Shown here: in pieces, positions 45,246 through 53,655 of the stretch
How the letters are laid out: each line of letters opens with the position of its first letter
Position numbering within the stretch: the first letter of the stretch is position 1
Source: an uncultured Porphyromonadaceae bacterium
Lineage (GTDB): Bacteria > Bacteroidota > Bacteroidia > Bacteroidales > Muribaculaceae
DNA length: 64,000 nucleotides
Assembly (NCBI GenBank): GCA_947175545.1
Contig: CAMWNI010000003.1
Location: 62,001-126,000 of the forward strand
Direction: 5' to 3'
The notes under the pieces: generated by a model
Databases searched by the model: none
Seen by the model: the letters and a program-made list of their open reading frames with translations, nothing else
What the model was told of the DNA's origin: nothing
Position numbers and translations under genes: made by a program

Positions 45246-46374
45246 TTTTCGGCTTCGATTTGCGCTTTTTCTTGCGCTTTTTCTTGTCAAAACGGTTAAT
45301 GTTGTCCTGGTCGAGCAGGTCAACCGGACGATTCTGCGCGGCTTCGGCTTCCACTTCTTCGTCGCGACGGAGCTGGAGCGGCTTCTCGCCCTGTTTGTTC
45401 ATCTCGATAATCTCGAATGCTCGCTTGCGGTCAATGACGGTCAGATTAGCGGGAATCTTACGGTCAGTCGAATAGGTAATTTCGCCCTTGAAGATATCGG
45501 CCTTGAAGAAATACCAGGTCGCATCGGCGGTTTCAAGGTGGATATCCTTGGCCGGAAGTTTACGTGAGGCCTCAAGATAAGCGTCAACCTCGTAGTTCAG
45601 ACAGCATTTCAGCTTAGCACACTGGCCGGCGAGTTTCTGAGGGTTGAGCGAGAGGTCCTGGATGCGTGCCGCACCGGTTGCGACGCTCATGAAGTTGCTG
45701 ATCCATGTCGAGCAACAGAGCGGTCGGCCGCAGGGTCCGATGCCGCCAATGCGTCCGGCTTCCTGGCGGGCGCCAATCTGGCGCATTTCAATTCGAACCT
45801 TGAATGCGTCGGCAAGCACCTTGATCAGTTGGCGGAAGTCAACTCGTTCGTCAGCGATATAGTAGAAAATCGCTTTGTTGCCGTCGCCCTGATACTCAAC
45901 GTCACCGATTTTCATGTTCAGGCCGAGTTCTTCGGCCAGTCGGCGTGCGCGAATCATCGTTTCCTCTTCCTTGGCCCGCGATTCTTCATATTTTTCAATG
46001 TCGGCGGGTTTGGCAAGCCGGAATACTCGTTTTAGCTCGGAATCGCGGCGCACTCCGGCGCGTTTCATCTGAATCCACACCAGGGGGCCGGTCAGGGATA
46101 CCTTGCCGATGTCATGGCCGGGAGATGACTCGACGGCAACCATGTCGCCAACGGAGAGATCAAGTCCGAGGGAGTTCAGATAGAATCCCTTGCGGGTGTT
46201 CTTGAAAAGCACTTCGACAATCGGACAACTCTCCATTGCGCCGGGAATGTCGTCCACCCAGTTGAAAGCGTGGAGCTTTCCGCGAGGACATTCGCCGGCA
46301 TCACACCGGCGGGGGGGACGGGGAGTTGAGGGGATGTTTTCCGCAGCCTCGTTGATGTCAACTATTTCATCCAT
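45223..46374 (-). CDS. ricT: RicT / PSP1 domain protein
   Basis: A 383-residue cytoplasmic protein. The central PSP1 domain has VEVLFKNTRKGFYLN...VGDMVAVESSPGHDIGKV and the Cys-rich ICxPLCC-type motif (GPCGRPLCCSTWISNF) plus AKLKCCLNYE. In Firmicutes RicT joins RicA and RicF in an FeS-bound complex that works with RNase Y; here it lies directly after rny, 32 bases away, which fits that partnership. The C-terminal 50 residues are highly basic (DKKKRKKKRKSKPKND). Confidence 0.88.
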   Translation of the reverse strand: MDEIVDINEAAENIPSTPRPPRRCDAGECPRGKLHAFNWVDDIPGAMESCPIVEVLFKNTRKGFYLNSLGLDLSVGDMVAVESSPGHDIGKVSLTGPLVWIQMKRAGVRRDSELKRVFRLAKPADIEKYEESRAKEEETMIRARRLAEELGLNMKIGDVEYQGDGNKAIFYYIADERVDFRQLIKVLADAFKVRIEMRQIGARQEAGRIGGIGPCGRPLCCSTWISNFMSVATGAARIQDLSLNPQKLAGQCAKLKCCLNYEVDAYLEASRKLPAKDIHLETADATWYFFKADIFKGEITYSTDRKIPANLTVIDRKRAFEIIEMNKQGEKPLQLRRDEEVEAEAAQNRPVDLLDQDNINRFDKKKRKKKRKSKPKNDNQAPK

Positions 46375-46406
46375 ATTGCAGGTCGGTTGGGAGGGGGAGG
46401 CGACGG

Positions 46407-47942
46407 TTATTTAGCGAAGGCTACGGAACGGGTTTCGCGGATTACGGTGATTTTTACCTGACCGGGATAGGTCATTTCATCCTGAATCTTCTTGGCGATT
46501 TCGGCTGAGAGCTTTTCGGTTTCGGCATCGTCAATCTTGTCGGCACCGACAATTACCCGGAGTTCGCGTCCGGCCTGGATTGCGTAGGTTTTGATTACGC
46601 CGGGATAGCTCAGGGCCAGCTGCTCGAGGTCGTTAAGGCGTTTGAGGTATGCTTCGACGATTTCACGGCGTGCGCCGGGGCGTGCGCCGGAAATGGCGTC
46701 ACAGATCTGAACGATGGGAGCCAGGAGGGTTGTCGGTTCAATTTCGTCATGGTGAGCGCCGATTGCATTGCAGATATCGGGCTTCTCCTTGTACTTCTCG
46801 GCCAGTTTCATGCCGAGGAGAGCGTGGGGCAGTTCGGGTTCTTCGTCAGGCACTTTGCCAATGTCGTGGAGCAAGCCGGCGCGACGTGCCTTTTTCGGGT
46901 TCAGACCGAGCTCTGAGGCCATGACCGCACAGAGGTTTGCGGTTTCGCGGGCGTGCTGAAGAAGATTCTGACCGTAGGATGAACGGTATTTCATTTTGCC
47001 GACCATACGTATCAGTTCGGGGTTCAGACCGTGTATTCCGAGGTCGATGGCCGTGCGCTTGCCGGTTTCGATAATTTCTTCTTCAACCTGTTTGCGGACC
47101 TTGGCAACAACTTCCTCGATGCGGGCGGGGTGGATACGGCCGTCGGCAACGAGCTGGTGAAGGGCAAGACGTGCGATTTCGCGACGCACGGGGTCAAATC
47201 CGCTGAGGACGATGGCTTCAGGAGTGTCGTCAACAATGATTTCAATGCCGGTGTGAGCTTCGAGGGCGCGGATGTTGCGGCCTTCGCGTCCAATGATGCG
47301 ACCCTTGATTTCATCGCTGTCAATGTGAAACACGGTGACGGAATTTTCAACGGCTGTTTCTGTAGCTACACGTTGGATTGTCTGGATTACGATGCGTTTG
47401 GCTTCCTTGTTGGCGGTCAGCTTGGCTTCGTCCATGATTTCATTGATATAGGATGCAGCAGCTGTTTTAGCTTCGTCCTTGAGACTTTCAACAAGTTTTT
47501 CCTTTGCTTCTTCGGAACTGAGACCGGAGATATGTTCAAGGGTTTCAATTACAGATTTGTGAGCTTTGTCAAGTTCCGCCTTTTTTTCTTCACAGACAGC
47601 CAGCTGAGCTTCCAGATGAGTGCGGGTGGCCTCGTTTTCGTTCTTGGCACGCTGATTTTCACTCTGCTGCTGGTTGAGTTGGAGTTCACGCTGTTTGGCG
47701 CGAGCTTCGGCATTCTGGACCTTCTGCATGCGCTGGTTGGCTTGTTTTTCCGCCTCGTTGGTTATGCGCAGTTCTTCAGCCTTTGCTTCGAGTAATTTGT
47801 CTTTTTTGATGCTTTCGGCCTGCATCTGAGCCTCTTCAATAATAGTTTTGGCTCCGGTGCGCGCCATGTTACGCTGAACCGCAATGGCTACTACTGCACC
47901 AACTGCAAGGGCAATGACCGCGGTAAGTATAATTCCTATCAT
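46407..47942 (-). CDS. rny: Ribonuclease Y
   Basis: A 511-residue membrane-anchored endoribonuclease that starts mRNA decay. An N-terminal membrane segment ([21 protein letters not shown]) is followed by a long coiled coil (residues about 30-180), a KH domain ([23 protein letters not shown]) and an HD domain ([32 protein letters not shown]) with all metal-binding residues. Its location before ricT supports a shared role in RNA processing. Confidence 0.96.
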   Translation of the reverse strand: MIGIILTAVIALAVGAVVAIAVQRNMARTGAKTIIEEAQMQAESIKKDKLLEAKAEELRITNEAEKQANQRMQKVQNAEARAKQRELQLNQQQSENQRAKNENEATRTHLEAQLAVCEEKKAELDKAHKSVIETLEHISGLSSEEAKEKLVESLKDEAKTAAASYINEIMDEAKLTANKEAKRIVIQTIQRVATETAVENSVTVFHIDSDEIKGRIIGREGRNIRALEAHTGIEIIVDDTPEAIVLSGFDPVRREIARLALHQLVADGRIHPARIEEVVAKVRKQVEEEIIETGKRTAIDLGIHGLNPELIRMVGKMKYRSSYGQNLLQHARETANLCAVMASELGLNPKKARRAGLLHDIGKVPDEEPELPHALLGMKLAEKYKEKPDICNAIGAHHDEIEPTTLLAPIVQICDAISGARPGARREIVEAYLKRLNDLEQLALSYPGVIKTYAIQAGRELRVIVGADKIDDAETEKLSAEIAKKIQDEMTYPGQVKITVIRETRSVAFAK

Positions 47943-48069
47943 AATGTGGTTAATGGTTTGTTAATCTGTCTATTATTTTTGCGTTCGTTAAAAAATGATT
48001 GGTTCATGGTTCAAAATGTCAGCGTACGCAAATAGACTGAATAACCGACGATTCTTTGGCGACAGACAA

Positions 48070-48366
48070 TTAGTCCAGTCCGGGAAGATTTTTCAGCAGT
48101 TCGCTCAACTCAGCATCAAGTTCTGCCATTTTTTTTGCGTTGCGTTCACCTCTCAGGTAAAGTACCGCAAATTGAAAAGCGACCCTGGACATCACCATCA
48201 GTTGCGACTCAGAAGCATAAGTGGACGTTGTCCATCGGCTCCAAAGTTCGTTGACCAGGTTCTCCGCACGGCGCATCATTTCTTCATCGCGCCGGTCAAC
48301 CGCCAGCGCCATCTTCGATAGACCCGCAAGGCGGATTGTTATGTTCTGTTTATCGTTCGTCGTCAT
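48070..48366 (-). CDS. zapA: Cell division protein ZapA
   Basis: About 98 residues from MTTNDKQNITIRLAG (the ORF-track start at 48384 is an alternative). The strand-helix N-terminal domain and the helical C-terminus with LRGERNAKKMAELDAELSELLKN match ZapA, which bundles FtsZ filaments at the division site. It overlaps or nearly touches the coiled-coil gene upstream, a typical ZapA/ZapB-like pair in Bacteroidota. Confidence 0.75.
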   Translation of the reverse strand: MTTNDKQNITIRLAGLSKMALAVDRRDEEMMRRAENLVNELWSRWTTSTYASESQLMVMSRVAFQFAVLYLRGERNAKKMAELDAELSELLKNLPGLD

Positions 48367-48377
48367 CGGTGTCTGCA

Positions 48378-48674
48378 TCAGCAAGCGTTAAGTTCGGCAA
48401 TGCAGCGGTCTATTTCGCGTACCAATCCGGAAATTAAAGCACGGGAATCGGCAATCTGTTGCGGATTCGATCCTAAAGAGCGCGCAACCGCCATATATTC
48501 CAAGTCAGCTTTCAGGCGGTCAATCTCGGTTCGAAGCCGTTCGTTTTCGAGGCGAAGCGAATCGCGTTCGGCGCGTGCTTCATTGACGGCGTTGACAAGC
48601 AGCGACTGACGTTCAATGATTACGTGCGCCTTCGAGAGAATCGACGAGTATATGTCATGCACCTTCTCGGCCAT
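48378..48674 (-). CDS. Small coiled-coil protein (ZapB-like)
   Basis: A 98-residue protein that is almost entirely heptad-patterned (SLRLENERLRTEIDRLKADLEYM), with a second helix at the C-terminus. It is encoded directly before zapA, so a role in the division ring is likely by context; sequence alone is insufficient to call it ZapB. It is first of the long zap-rny-ricT-gldH-cca-que run. Confidence 0.6.
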   Translation of the reverse strand: MAEKVHDIYSSILSKAHVIIERQSLLVNAVNEARAERDSLRLENERLRTEIDRLKADLEYMAVARSLGSNPQQIADSRALISGLVREIDRCIAELNAC

Positions 48675-48693
48675 ATTTTTCCAAATTGTCCGA

Positions 48694-48701
48694 CAAATTT
48701 A
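48694..48701 (-). promoter_or_regulatory. Putative -7 box of the zap operon
   Basis: Minus-strand TAAATTTG followed by TCGG lies about 20 bases before the coiled-coil gene start, leaving a very short leader. Confidence 0.45.
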
Positions 48702-48795
48702 CAAAAACTTCCATTCTCCACCAAATTTCTCCTCTCTTTTTTCAAAAAAATCACGGAATAAATTCCCGTTTTACTGCCATGATCGGTATAATAAA

Positions 48796-48941
48796 TTAGC
48801 GGGGAGTGACTGTCTCAGCCACTCCTCGTCCAATAATCAACCAATCATTATCACATTTCTTTCACAATGAAAAAAGTCTTGTCGTTGTGTGCGTCTCGAA
48901 GATATAACAACGCCGGATGCGAAACAGTTCACACCCGGCAT
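48796..48941 (-). repeat. Two-hairpin repeat element, copy A
   Basis: The strand shown is that on which the GC hairpin would be terminal. Hairpin 1 is at 48912-48939 (12 bp with two G-U pairs on the minus strand). A variable segment follows, then the 44 nt identical in all three copies (48839-48882, plus-strand accaatcattatcacatttc...), then hairpin 2 (48801-48827) and a T-rich tract. No conserved protein is encoded: the plus-strand ATGAAAAAAGTC frames diverge immediately after the core. It lies between the guaA terminator and the zap promoter. Confidence 0.8.
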
Positions 48942-48944
48942 GAA

Positions 48945-49000
48945 ATTCGAAGAATCCAATCTCCAACTATTGTTAAATTGGCTGATTGGATTCCTCGAAT
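48945..49000 (-). terminator. Probable guaA terminator
   Basis: A 17-bp stem (48945-48961 with 48984-49000, one G-U pair on the minus strand) lies 30 bases after the guaA stop codon; the tract after it on the minus strand is ttcatg, so the U-run is short. Confidence 0.6.
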
Positions 49001-49030
49001 CTATGTTTTTGTTATGTCAGAGTAGGTAAA

Positions 49031-50557
49031 TTATTCCCACTCAATTGTCGACGGGGGCTTGGAGGAGATGTCGTAGCAGACGCGGTTGACGCCGCGCACT
49101 TTGTTGATGATTTCATTGCTGACGTGGGCCAGGAATTCGTAGGGGAGATGGGCCCAATCGGCAGTCATGGCGTCAGTCGAGGTTACGGCGCGAAGAGCAA
49201 CGGCACGTTCGTAGGTTCGTTCGTCGCCCATGACTCCGACGCTCTGGACCGGCAGCAGAATGACGCCGGCCTGCCATACTTTGTCGTATAGACCCCAGTC
49301 GCGCAGTCCTTGTATAAAGATGTGGTCAGCTTCCTGAAGTACGGCTACTTTTTCCGGAGTGATGTCGCCAAGAATGCGCACTGCCAGTCCGGGACCGGGG
49401 AAGGGGTGGCGGCCAATGAGATGTTCGGGTATGCCAAGTTCTCGGCCAACGGCGCGCACTTCGTCTTTGAAGAGCAGGCGCAGCGGCTCGCAGAGCTTGA
49501 GATTCATTTTTTCAGGCAGGCCGCCAACATTGTGATGGCTCTTGATGGTTGTGCCGGTAATCGAGAGGGACTCAATGCAGTCAGGGTAAATGGTGCCTTG
49601 TGCAAGCCATTTGGCATCAGTGATTTTGCTTGCTTCACGGTCAAAGACGTCAATGAAGCCCGCGCCGATAATTTTGCGTTTGCGCTCCGGGTCGGTCACT
49701 CCGGCGAGTTTATCGAAGAACTCGGCCGATGCGTCTACTCCAATCACGTTCAAGCCAAGACATTCGTAGTCGCGCATGACGTTTTTGAATTCGTCTTTGC
49801 GCAACATGCCGTGGTCAACGAAAATGCAGGTAAGGTTCGAACCGATTGCCTTGTTGAGCAGGACGGCTGCGACAGAAGAATCAACGCCGCCGCTCAGACC
49901 AAGAATTATGCGGTCGTTGCCAAGTTGCTCACGGAGTTCCTTGACGGTGCTTTCGATGAACGACGCGGCGCTCCAGTCACACTTGCTGCCGCAGATGTCA
50001 ACAACGAAGTTGCGGAGAAGCTGCATGCCACATTCTGAGTGGTACACCTCAGGATGGAATTGAACGCCCCAGGTTTTCTCACCGTCAGTGGCCTGATAGG
50101 CGGCAACGGGGACATCTTCGGTAGATGCGATGGGGTGGAAAATGTCGGGCAGGGACGTAATAGTGTCGCCATGACTCATCCAGACCTGAGCGCCGGGTTC
50201 AATGCCGGTCAGCAGCGGATTGGAGTTGTCGACCTTGGTCAGGCGTGCGCGTCCATACTCGCGAGAGGGTGCGCTTTCGACATTGCCGCCAAGTTCCCAG
50301 GCCATGAGCTGGGCGCCGTAGCAGATGCCGAGAACGGGCATTTTCTTGCGAAGTGAATTAACGTCGATTTTGAAAGATTTTTCATCGTAGACGCTGAACG
50401 GTGATCCGGAGAGAATTACTCCGATAACCGATGGGTCGTCATACGGGAACTTATTGTAGGGGAGAATCTCGCAATAAGTATTGAGTTCACGGACTCTGCG
50501 GCCAATCAGCTGAGTTGTCTGCGAACCGAAGTCAAGGATAATGATTTTTTCCTGCAT
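49031..50557 (-). CDS. guaA: GMP synthase (glutamine-hydrolysing)
   Basis: A 508-residue enzyme converting XMP to GMP. The class I amidotransferase domain has the nucleophile Cys in [13 protein letters not shown] and the His/Glu pair in [12 protein letters not shown]. The ATP-pyrophosphatase domain has the P-loop [13 protein letters not shown], and the C-terminal dimerisation domain carries [14 protein letters not shown] and ends KPPSTIEWE. Length and ends are complete. It is monocistronic, flanked on both sides by copies of the repeat element. Confidence 0.98.
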   Translation of the reverse strand: MQEKIIILDFGSQTTQLIGRRVRELNTYCEILPYNKFPYDDPSVIGVILSGSPFSVYDEKSFKIDVNSLRKKMPVLGICYGAQLMAWELGGNVESAPSREYGRARLTKVDNSNPLLTGIEPGAQVWMSHGDTITSLPDIFHPIASTEDVPVAAYQATDGEKTWGVQFHPEVYHSECGMQLLRNFVVDICGSKCDWSAASFIESTVKELREQLGNDRIILGLSGGVDSSVAAVLLNKAIGSNLTCIFVDHGMLRKDEFKNVMRDYECLGLNVIGVDASAEFFDKLAGVTDPERKRKIIGAGFIDVFDREASKITDAKWLAQGTIYPDCIESLSITGTTIKSHHNVGGLPEKMNLKLCEPLRLLFKDEVRAVGRELGIPEHLIGRHPFPGPGLAVRILGDITPEKVAVLQEADHIFIQGLRDWGLYDKVWQAGVILLPVQSVGVMGDERTYERAVALRAVTSTDAMTADWAHLPYEFLAHVSNEIINKVRGVNRVCYDISSKPPSTIEWE

Positions 50558-50587
50558 GAATCGGGAATGTAGGGATTAAACTTTCCG

Positions 50588-50595
50588 CAAAGTTA
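50588..50595 (-). promoter_or_regulatory. -7 box of guaA
   Basis: Minus-strand TAACTTTG followed by CGG, preceded by a T-rich tract (attcatttttttcatttaaaaatcg) like that before mgtE. The predicted leader is about 25 bases. Confidence 0.6.
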
Positions 50596-50654
50596 CGATT
50601 TTTAAATGAAAAAAATGAATAATGAATAAGGAAAAAATGATTTGAGGGTCTAAA

Positions 50655-50801
50655 GATTAACAAGGAGTGGCTGTCTCAGTCACTCCTCGTCAAATAATAA
50701 ACCAATCATTATCACATTTCTTTCACAATGAAAAAAGTCTTGTTCTGTGTGCTTTTCGAAAATATAACAACGTCCGGCGGAAAAAGGTTCGCTCCGGGCG
50801 T
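50655..50801 (-). repeat. Two-hairpin repeat element, copy B
   Basis: Same arrangement and orientation as copy A. Hairpin 1 is at 50771-50800 (imperfect), the 44-nt core at 50700-50743 and hairpin 2 at 50662-50688. No gene lies immediately upstream on the minus strand, so hairpin 1 cannot simply be another gene's terminator. The guaA promoter follows about 65 bases downstream. Confidence 0.8.
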
Positions 50802-50891
50802 CGATTTTTTGTTACTCTTACTGCTGGTTTGAGAATATAACACCTTTTAGCGAAGGAAAGGCTGTGTATTCGTTCCACCGGAGTGGGGGAG

Positions 50892-50922
50892 TTGTGAGAT
50901 TTTTGGAAAATACGTAAATTTG
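50892..50922 (+). promoter_or_regulatory. Promoter of the DUF4105-secA operon
   Basis: TTG (50892) is 23 bases start-to-start before TAAATTTG (50915-50922), only five bases before the ATG. The transcript should start at or next to the start codon, so the mRNA may be leaderless. Confidence 0.6.
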
Positions 50923-50927
50923 CGGGG

Positions 50928-52037
50928 ATGAAGAAACTGATATTAATGCTTATGCTTGCCGTGGCCTGTGTCGCGGCGGGAGAGGTGCCGCGGATTTCGC
51001 TGCTGACGGCGCTTCCGGGTGCAGAGATTTATGAGTTGGAAGGTCACACGAGTTTGCGGGTGCGCTCTGCGGAATCCGATATTGTGGTGAATTGGGGCGT
51101 TTTTGACTTTAATTCGCCCAACTTTGTCTATCGGTTTGTCAAGGGGGAGACTGATTATCTCTGTGCAGCATATCCGACGGAACTGTTTTTTGAAGATTAT
51201 CGGCGACAGGGCAGGGCGGTTGTTGAACAGCCGCTGTTGCTTGATTCGGTTGAGACCGTGCGGCTGATTGGCTTGCTTGAAGAAAACCTGCGGCCAGAAA
51301 ACCGGGTCTATCGTTACAACTATGTGAAAGATAATTGCGCTACGCGTCCGCTCTTGATGATTGAACAGGCGGTTGGCAAGCAGTTGATTGCTTCCGAAGA
51401 GGACTGGACTTGTTTTCGCAATGAGATGAGGCGTTACCATCGCGATTATCCATGGTATCAATTCGGCATAGACATGGCCCTGGGGCGCGGAATTGATAAG
51501 AAAATCGGGAGCAGAGAGGCTGCTTTTGCGCCTGTCAGCCTGATGCAGTCCTTGGAACTGTCGCCGATGGTCGGCGAGTCAACAATTATCGGAAAACAGA
51601 CCCTGAAACACAAAAAAACTCCGTGGGTGCTGACTCCTTTAGCGATTGGCCTGTTGGTGCTTCTGCTGGCATGTGTTGTGAAGGGGCGAGTTGCGAAAGT
51701 ATATGATACGCTGATGTTTACGGCTTATGGCCTGGCCGGCTGTGTGCTGTTCTTTCTGTTTGCAGTCTCGACTCATGAGGCAACCTCGCCCAACCTGCTT
51801 TTGCTCTGGCTGAATCCGCTCTGCCTGCTTGGCGCTGTGCTTCCGTGGATAAAATCGGCGAAAAGAGTGAAAGTTTGCTATTTTTTTCTTAACTTTGCGC
51901 TGATTATTTTGCTCGCGATACTCGCTCCGATGCTCGGACGCCAGATGAATCCGGCTTTTTGGATGTTTATGGCTGCCGATGGGGTCAGGAGTCTCGCGAA
52001 CGCAAGGCATATATGTCTCAAAGAAAACCGCTCATAA
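50928..52037 (+). CDS. DUF4105 (Lnb-N-like) membrane protein
   Basis: A 369-residue exported membrane protein. A signal peptide (MKKLILMLMLAVACVAAG) precedes a DUF4105 domain with EGHTSLRV, VNWGVFDFNSPNFVYRF and YNYVKDNCATRP, the Cys/His pattern of papain-like peptidases of the Lnb-N family. The C-terminal part has four hydrophobic segments (WVLTPLAIGLLVLLLACVV to FALIILLAILAP). The periplasmic domain may cleave or bind lipoproteins or peptidoglycan; Lnb in E. faecalis is a lipoprotein N-acyltransferase-related enzyme, so an acyl-transfer role is worth considering. It overlaps the next gene by 25 bases. Confidence 0.8.
   Translation: MKKLILMLMLAVACVAAGEVPRISLLTALPGAEIYELEGHTSLRVRSAESDIVVNWGVFDFNSPNFVYRFVKGETDYLCAAYPTELFFEDYRRQGRAVVEQPLLLDSVETVRLIGLLEENLRPENRVYRYNYVKDNCATRPLLMIEQAVGKQLIASEEDWTCFRNEMRRYHRDYPWYQFGIDMALGRGIDKKIGSREAAFAPVSLMQSLELSPMVGESTIIGKQTLKHKKTPWVLTPLAIGLLVLLLACVVKGRVAKVYDTLMFTAYGLAGCVLFFLFAVSTHEATSPNLLLLWLNPLCLLGAVLPWIKSAKRVKVCYFFLNFALIILLAILAPMLGRQMNPAFWMFMAADGVRSLANARHICLKENRS
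51890..51897 (+). promoter_or_regulatory. Possible internal -7 box before the AlkP-like gene
   Basis: TAACTTTG followed by CG lies inside the DUF4105 coding region, about 115 bases before the next start. The -33 is poor. Confidence 0.25.
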
Positions 52038-53635
52038 TCGGAGCGCCTGCGTTGGCGCTGATTGCGACGCTGCTGACCGCCTTCCCTGTGAAGGTGTCGG
52101 CGGCTGTTGACGCATCGTCTTCGCACTATAAGCGTCCGCAGCTCGTGTTGAGCATCATGGTTGACGGCTTGCGGAGCGATTATCTGGAACTGCTGTCGAA
52201 TCATTTCGGGCCGGACGGGTTCAACCTGTTGCTTCGTGACGGAGTGACGCTTGAAGAAGTTGAATTTGGTCCGGGTGTTGATGCTGCCGGAGCTGTGGCT
52301 ATGATTTACACCGGGGCCGCACCCTCAGTGAACGGTATCGCTTTGGCCGATGTCTATTCAACCGAGAGGAAAATTACCCAGCCGTCGCTGTTCGACTCTA
52401 CTAAAATCGGCAATTACACAGACGAGACCCTTTCGCCTGCGGCGCTGAAGGTTTCGACCCTGAGCGATGAAATCAGAATTGACGGCGGGGGCGCCGCTTA
52501 CTCGCATGCGATTGCGCCTGACGCCGCCCGGGCCATCCTCATGGGCGGTCATGCCGGAAATTCAGCATTCTGGGTTAATTCGATTAATGGACAGTGGGCA
52601 ACTACGACGCACTATCGCGACGTGCCGACAAGTGTTACGGCCCGCAACTTCACGCGCCCGTTGTCGTCCAGAATCGACACCGTGCTTTGGGCGCCGTCAA
52701 TGGACGTGAGCCTCTATCCGGGTTTGCCGGCCCATAAACGGCATTATCCATTCCGTCACACGTTCAGCGGGTCTGCACCTGAGAAGTATCGTCGGTTCAA
52801 GACAGCGGCGCCGGTCAATGTCGAGATAACGGATCTTGCGCTGGATTATCTGAACGAAATGAAGTTGGGTAAGCGTGACGCAATGGATATGCTATCTGTT
52901 GCTTACACTCTTACACCATACTCCGGAAGTACTGACACCGACGCCCGCCTCGAAACAATGGACGCATATCTGAAGCTTGACCGCCAGATTGCGCGTTTGC
53001 TGAAGGCAGCCGACGGCGAGACAACCGTCGTCATTCTCGGCGGAACACCTGCGGACCCGGCAAAGGATCCTGACGATCCGCAATGGGGCCTGCCGGGCGG
53101 CGAATTTTCGGCTAAAAAGGCCATGTCGCTACTCAATATGTATCTGATTGCCAAATTAGGCAACGGAGAATGGGTGACGGCCTATAACAACGGCGCTTTT
53201 TATCTGAATCACCGGCTTATTGGCGAGAAACGGCTCGAGCCGGAAGAGGTTCGCACCGAAGCGGCCAAATTTCTTACCCGGATGAGTGGCGTTGCAGGCG
53301 CCTTCACGATTGATGACATACTGGAAGGACGCACGTCGGAAGCCTTGCGCCGTAACACGGTTGTAGGCAATGCTGCCGATGTTTACGTGCAGGTGACTCC
53401 CGGATGGACGCTGACCGACGATACGACCCCGACTCCTGTCCGTCAGGTTGTGCGTTACGCACACTCGACTGCGCCGGTGGTCATTTATGCCCCTCAACTT
53501 CTCGAATCGGCAAGGATTTCGACTCCGGTCGATGCCAGACGGGTTGCTCCGACGGTTGCGCGCGTTTTGCGCATCCGGTCTCCGAACGCAGCCAGCGAAC
53601 CCCCGATTAATTTGAAAATTAAGAACACAAAATAA
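52013..53635 (+). CDS. Alkaline-phosphatase-superfamily protein with a degenerate active site
   Basis: About 540 residues from [21 protein letters not shown], a signal peptide or anchor; the 18 extra ORF-track residues overlap the DUF4105 gene. The fold is PafA-like: [28 protein letters not shown] and [14 protein letters not shown]. Asp51 is kept, but the usual PTVTxxGHxSIYTG reads [14 protein letters not shown], so nucleophile Thr and metal-site His are gone. SxxDxxGH reads TLTPYSGS and TADHG reads LGGTP. It is therefore probably not a phosphatase but a binding or structural protein. Its place between DUF4105 and secA suggests an envelope role. Confidence 0.8.
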   Translation: MSQRKPLIIGAPALALIATLLTAFPVKVSAAVDASSSHYKRPQLVLSIMVDGLRSDYLELLSNHFGPDGFNLLLRDGVTLEEVEFGPGVDAAGAVAMIYTGAAPSVNGIALADVYSTERKITQPSLFDSTKIGNYTDETLSPAALKVSTLSDEIRIDGGGAAYSHAIAPDAARAILMGGHAGNSAFWVNSINGQWATTTHYRDVPTSVTARNFTRPLSSRIDTVLWAPSMDVSLYPGLPAHKRHYPFRHTFSGSAPEKYRRFKTAAPVNVEITDLALDYLNEMKLGKRDAMDMLSVAYTLTPYSGSTDTDARLETMDAYLKLDRQIARLLKAADGETTVVILGGTPADPAKDPDDPQWGLPGGEFSAKKAMSLLNMYLIAKLGNGEWVTAYNNGAFYLNHRLIGEKRLEPEEVRTEAAKFLTRMSGVAGAFTIDDILEGRTSEALRRNTVVGNAADVYVQVTPGWTLTDDTTPTPVRQVVRYAHSTAPVVIYAPQLLESARISTPVDARRVAPTVARVLRIRSPNAASEPPINLKIKNTK

Positions 53636-53655
53636 AAAATATAAAATACAGATAT

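Noticed and set aside
46300-46325. A G-rich run (gcgggggggacgggg)
   Set aside because: It is within the ricT coding sequence (Pro/Arg codons) and has no link to the G8 promoter elements.
48868-49026. Plus-strand frame MKKVLSLCASRR... starting in repeat copy A
   Set aside because: Copies B and C start with the same MKKVL but then differ completely in frame and length, so the DNA or RNA and not a peptide is conserved.
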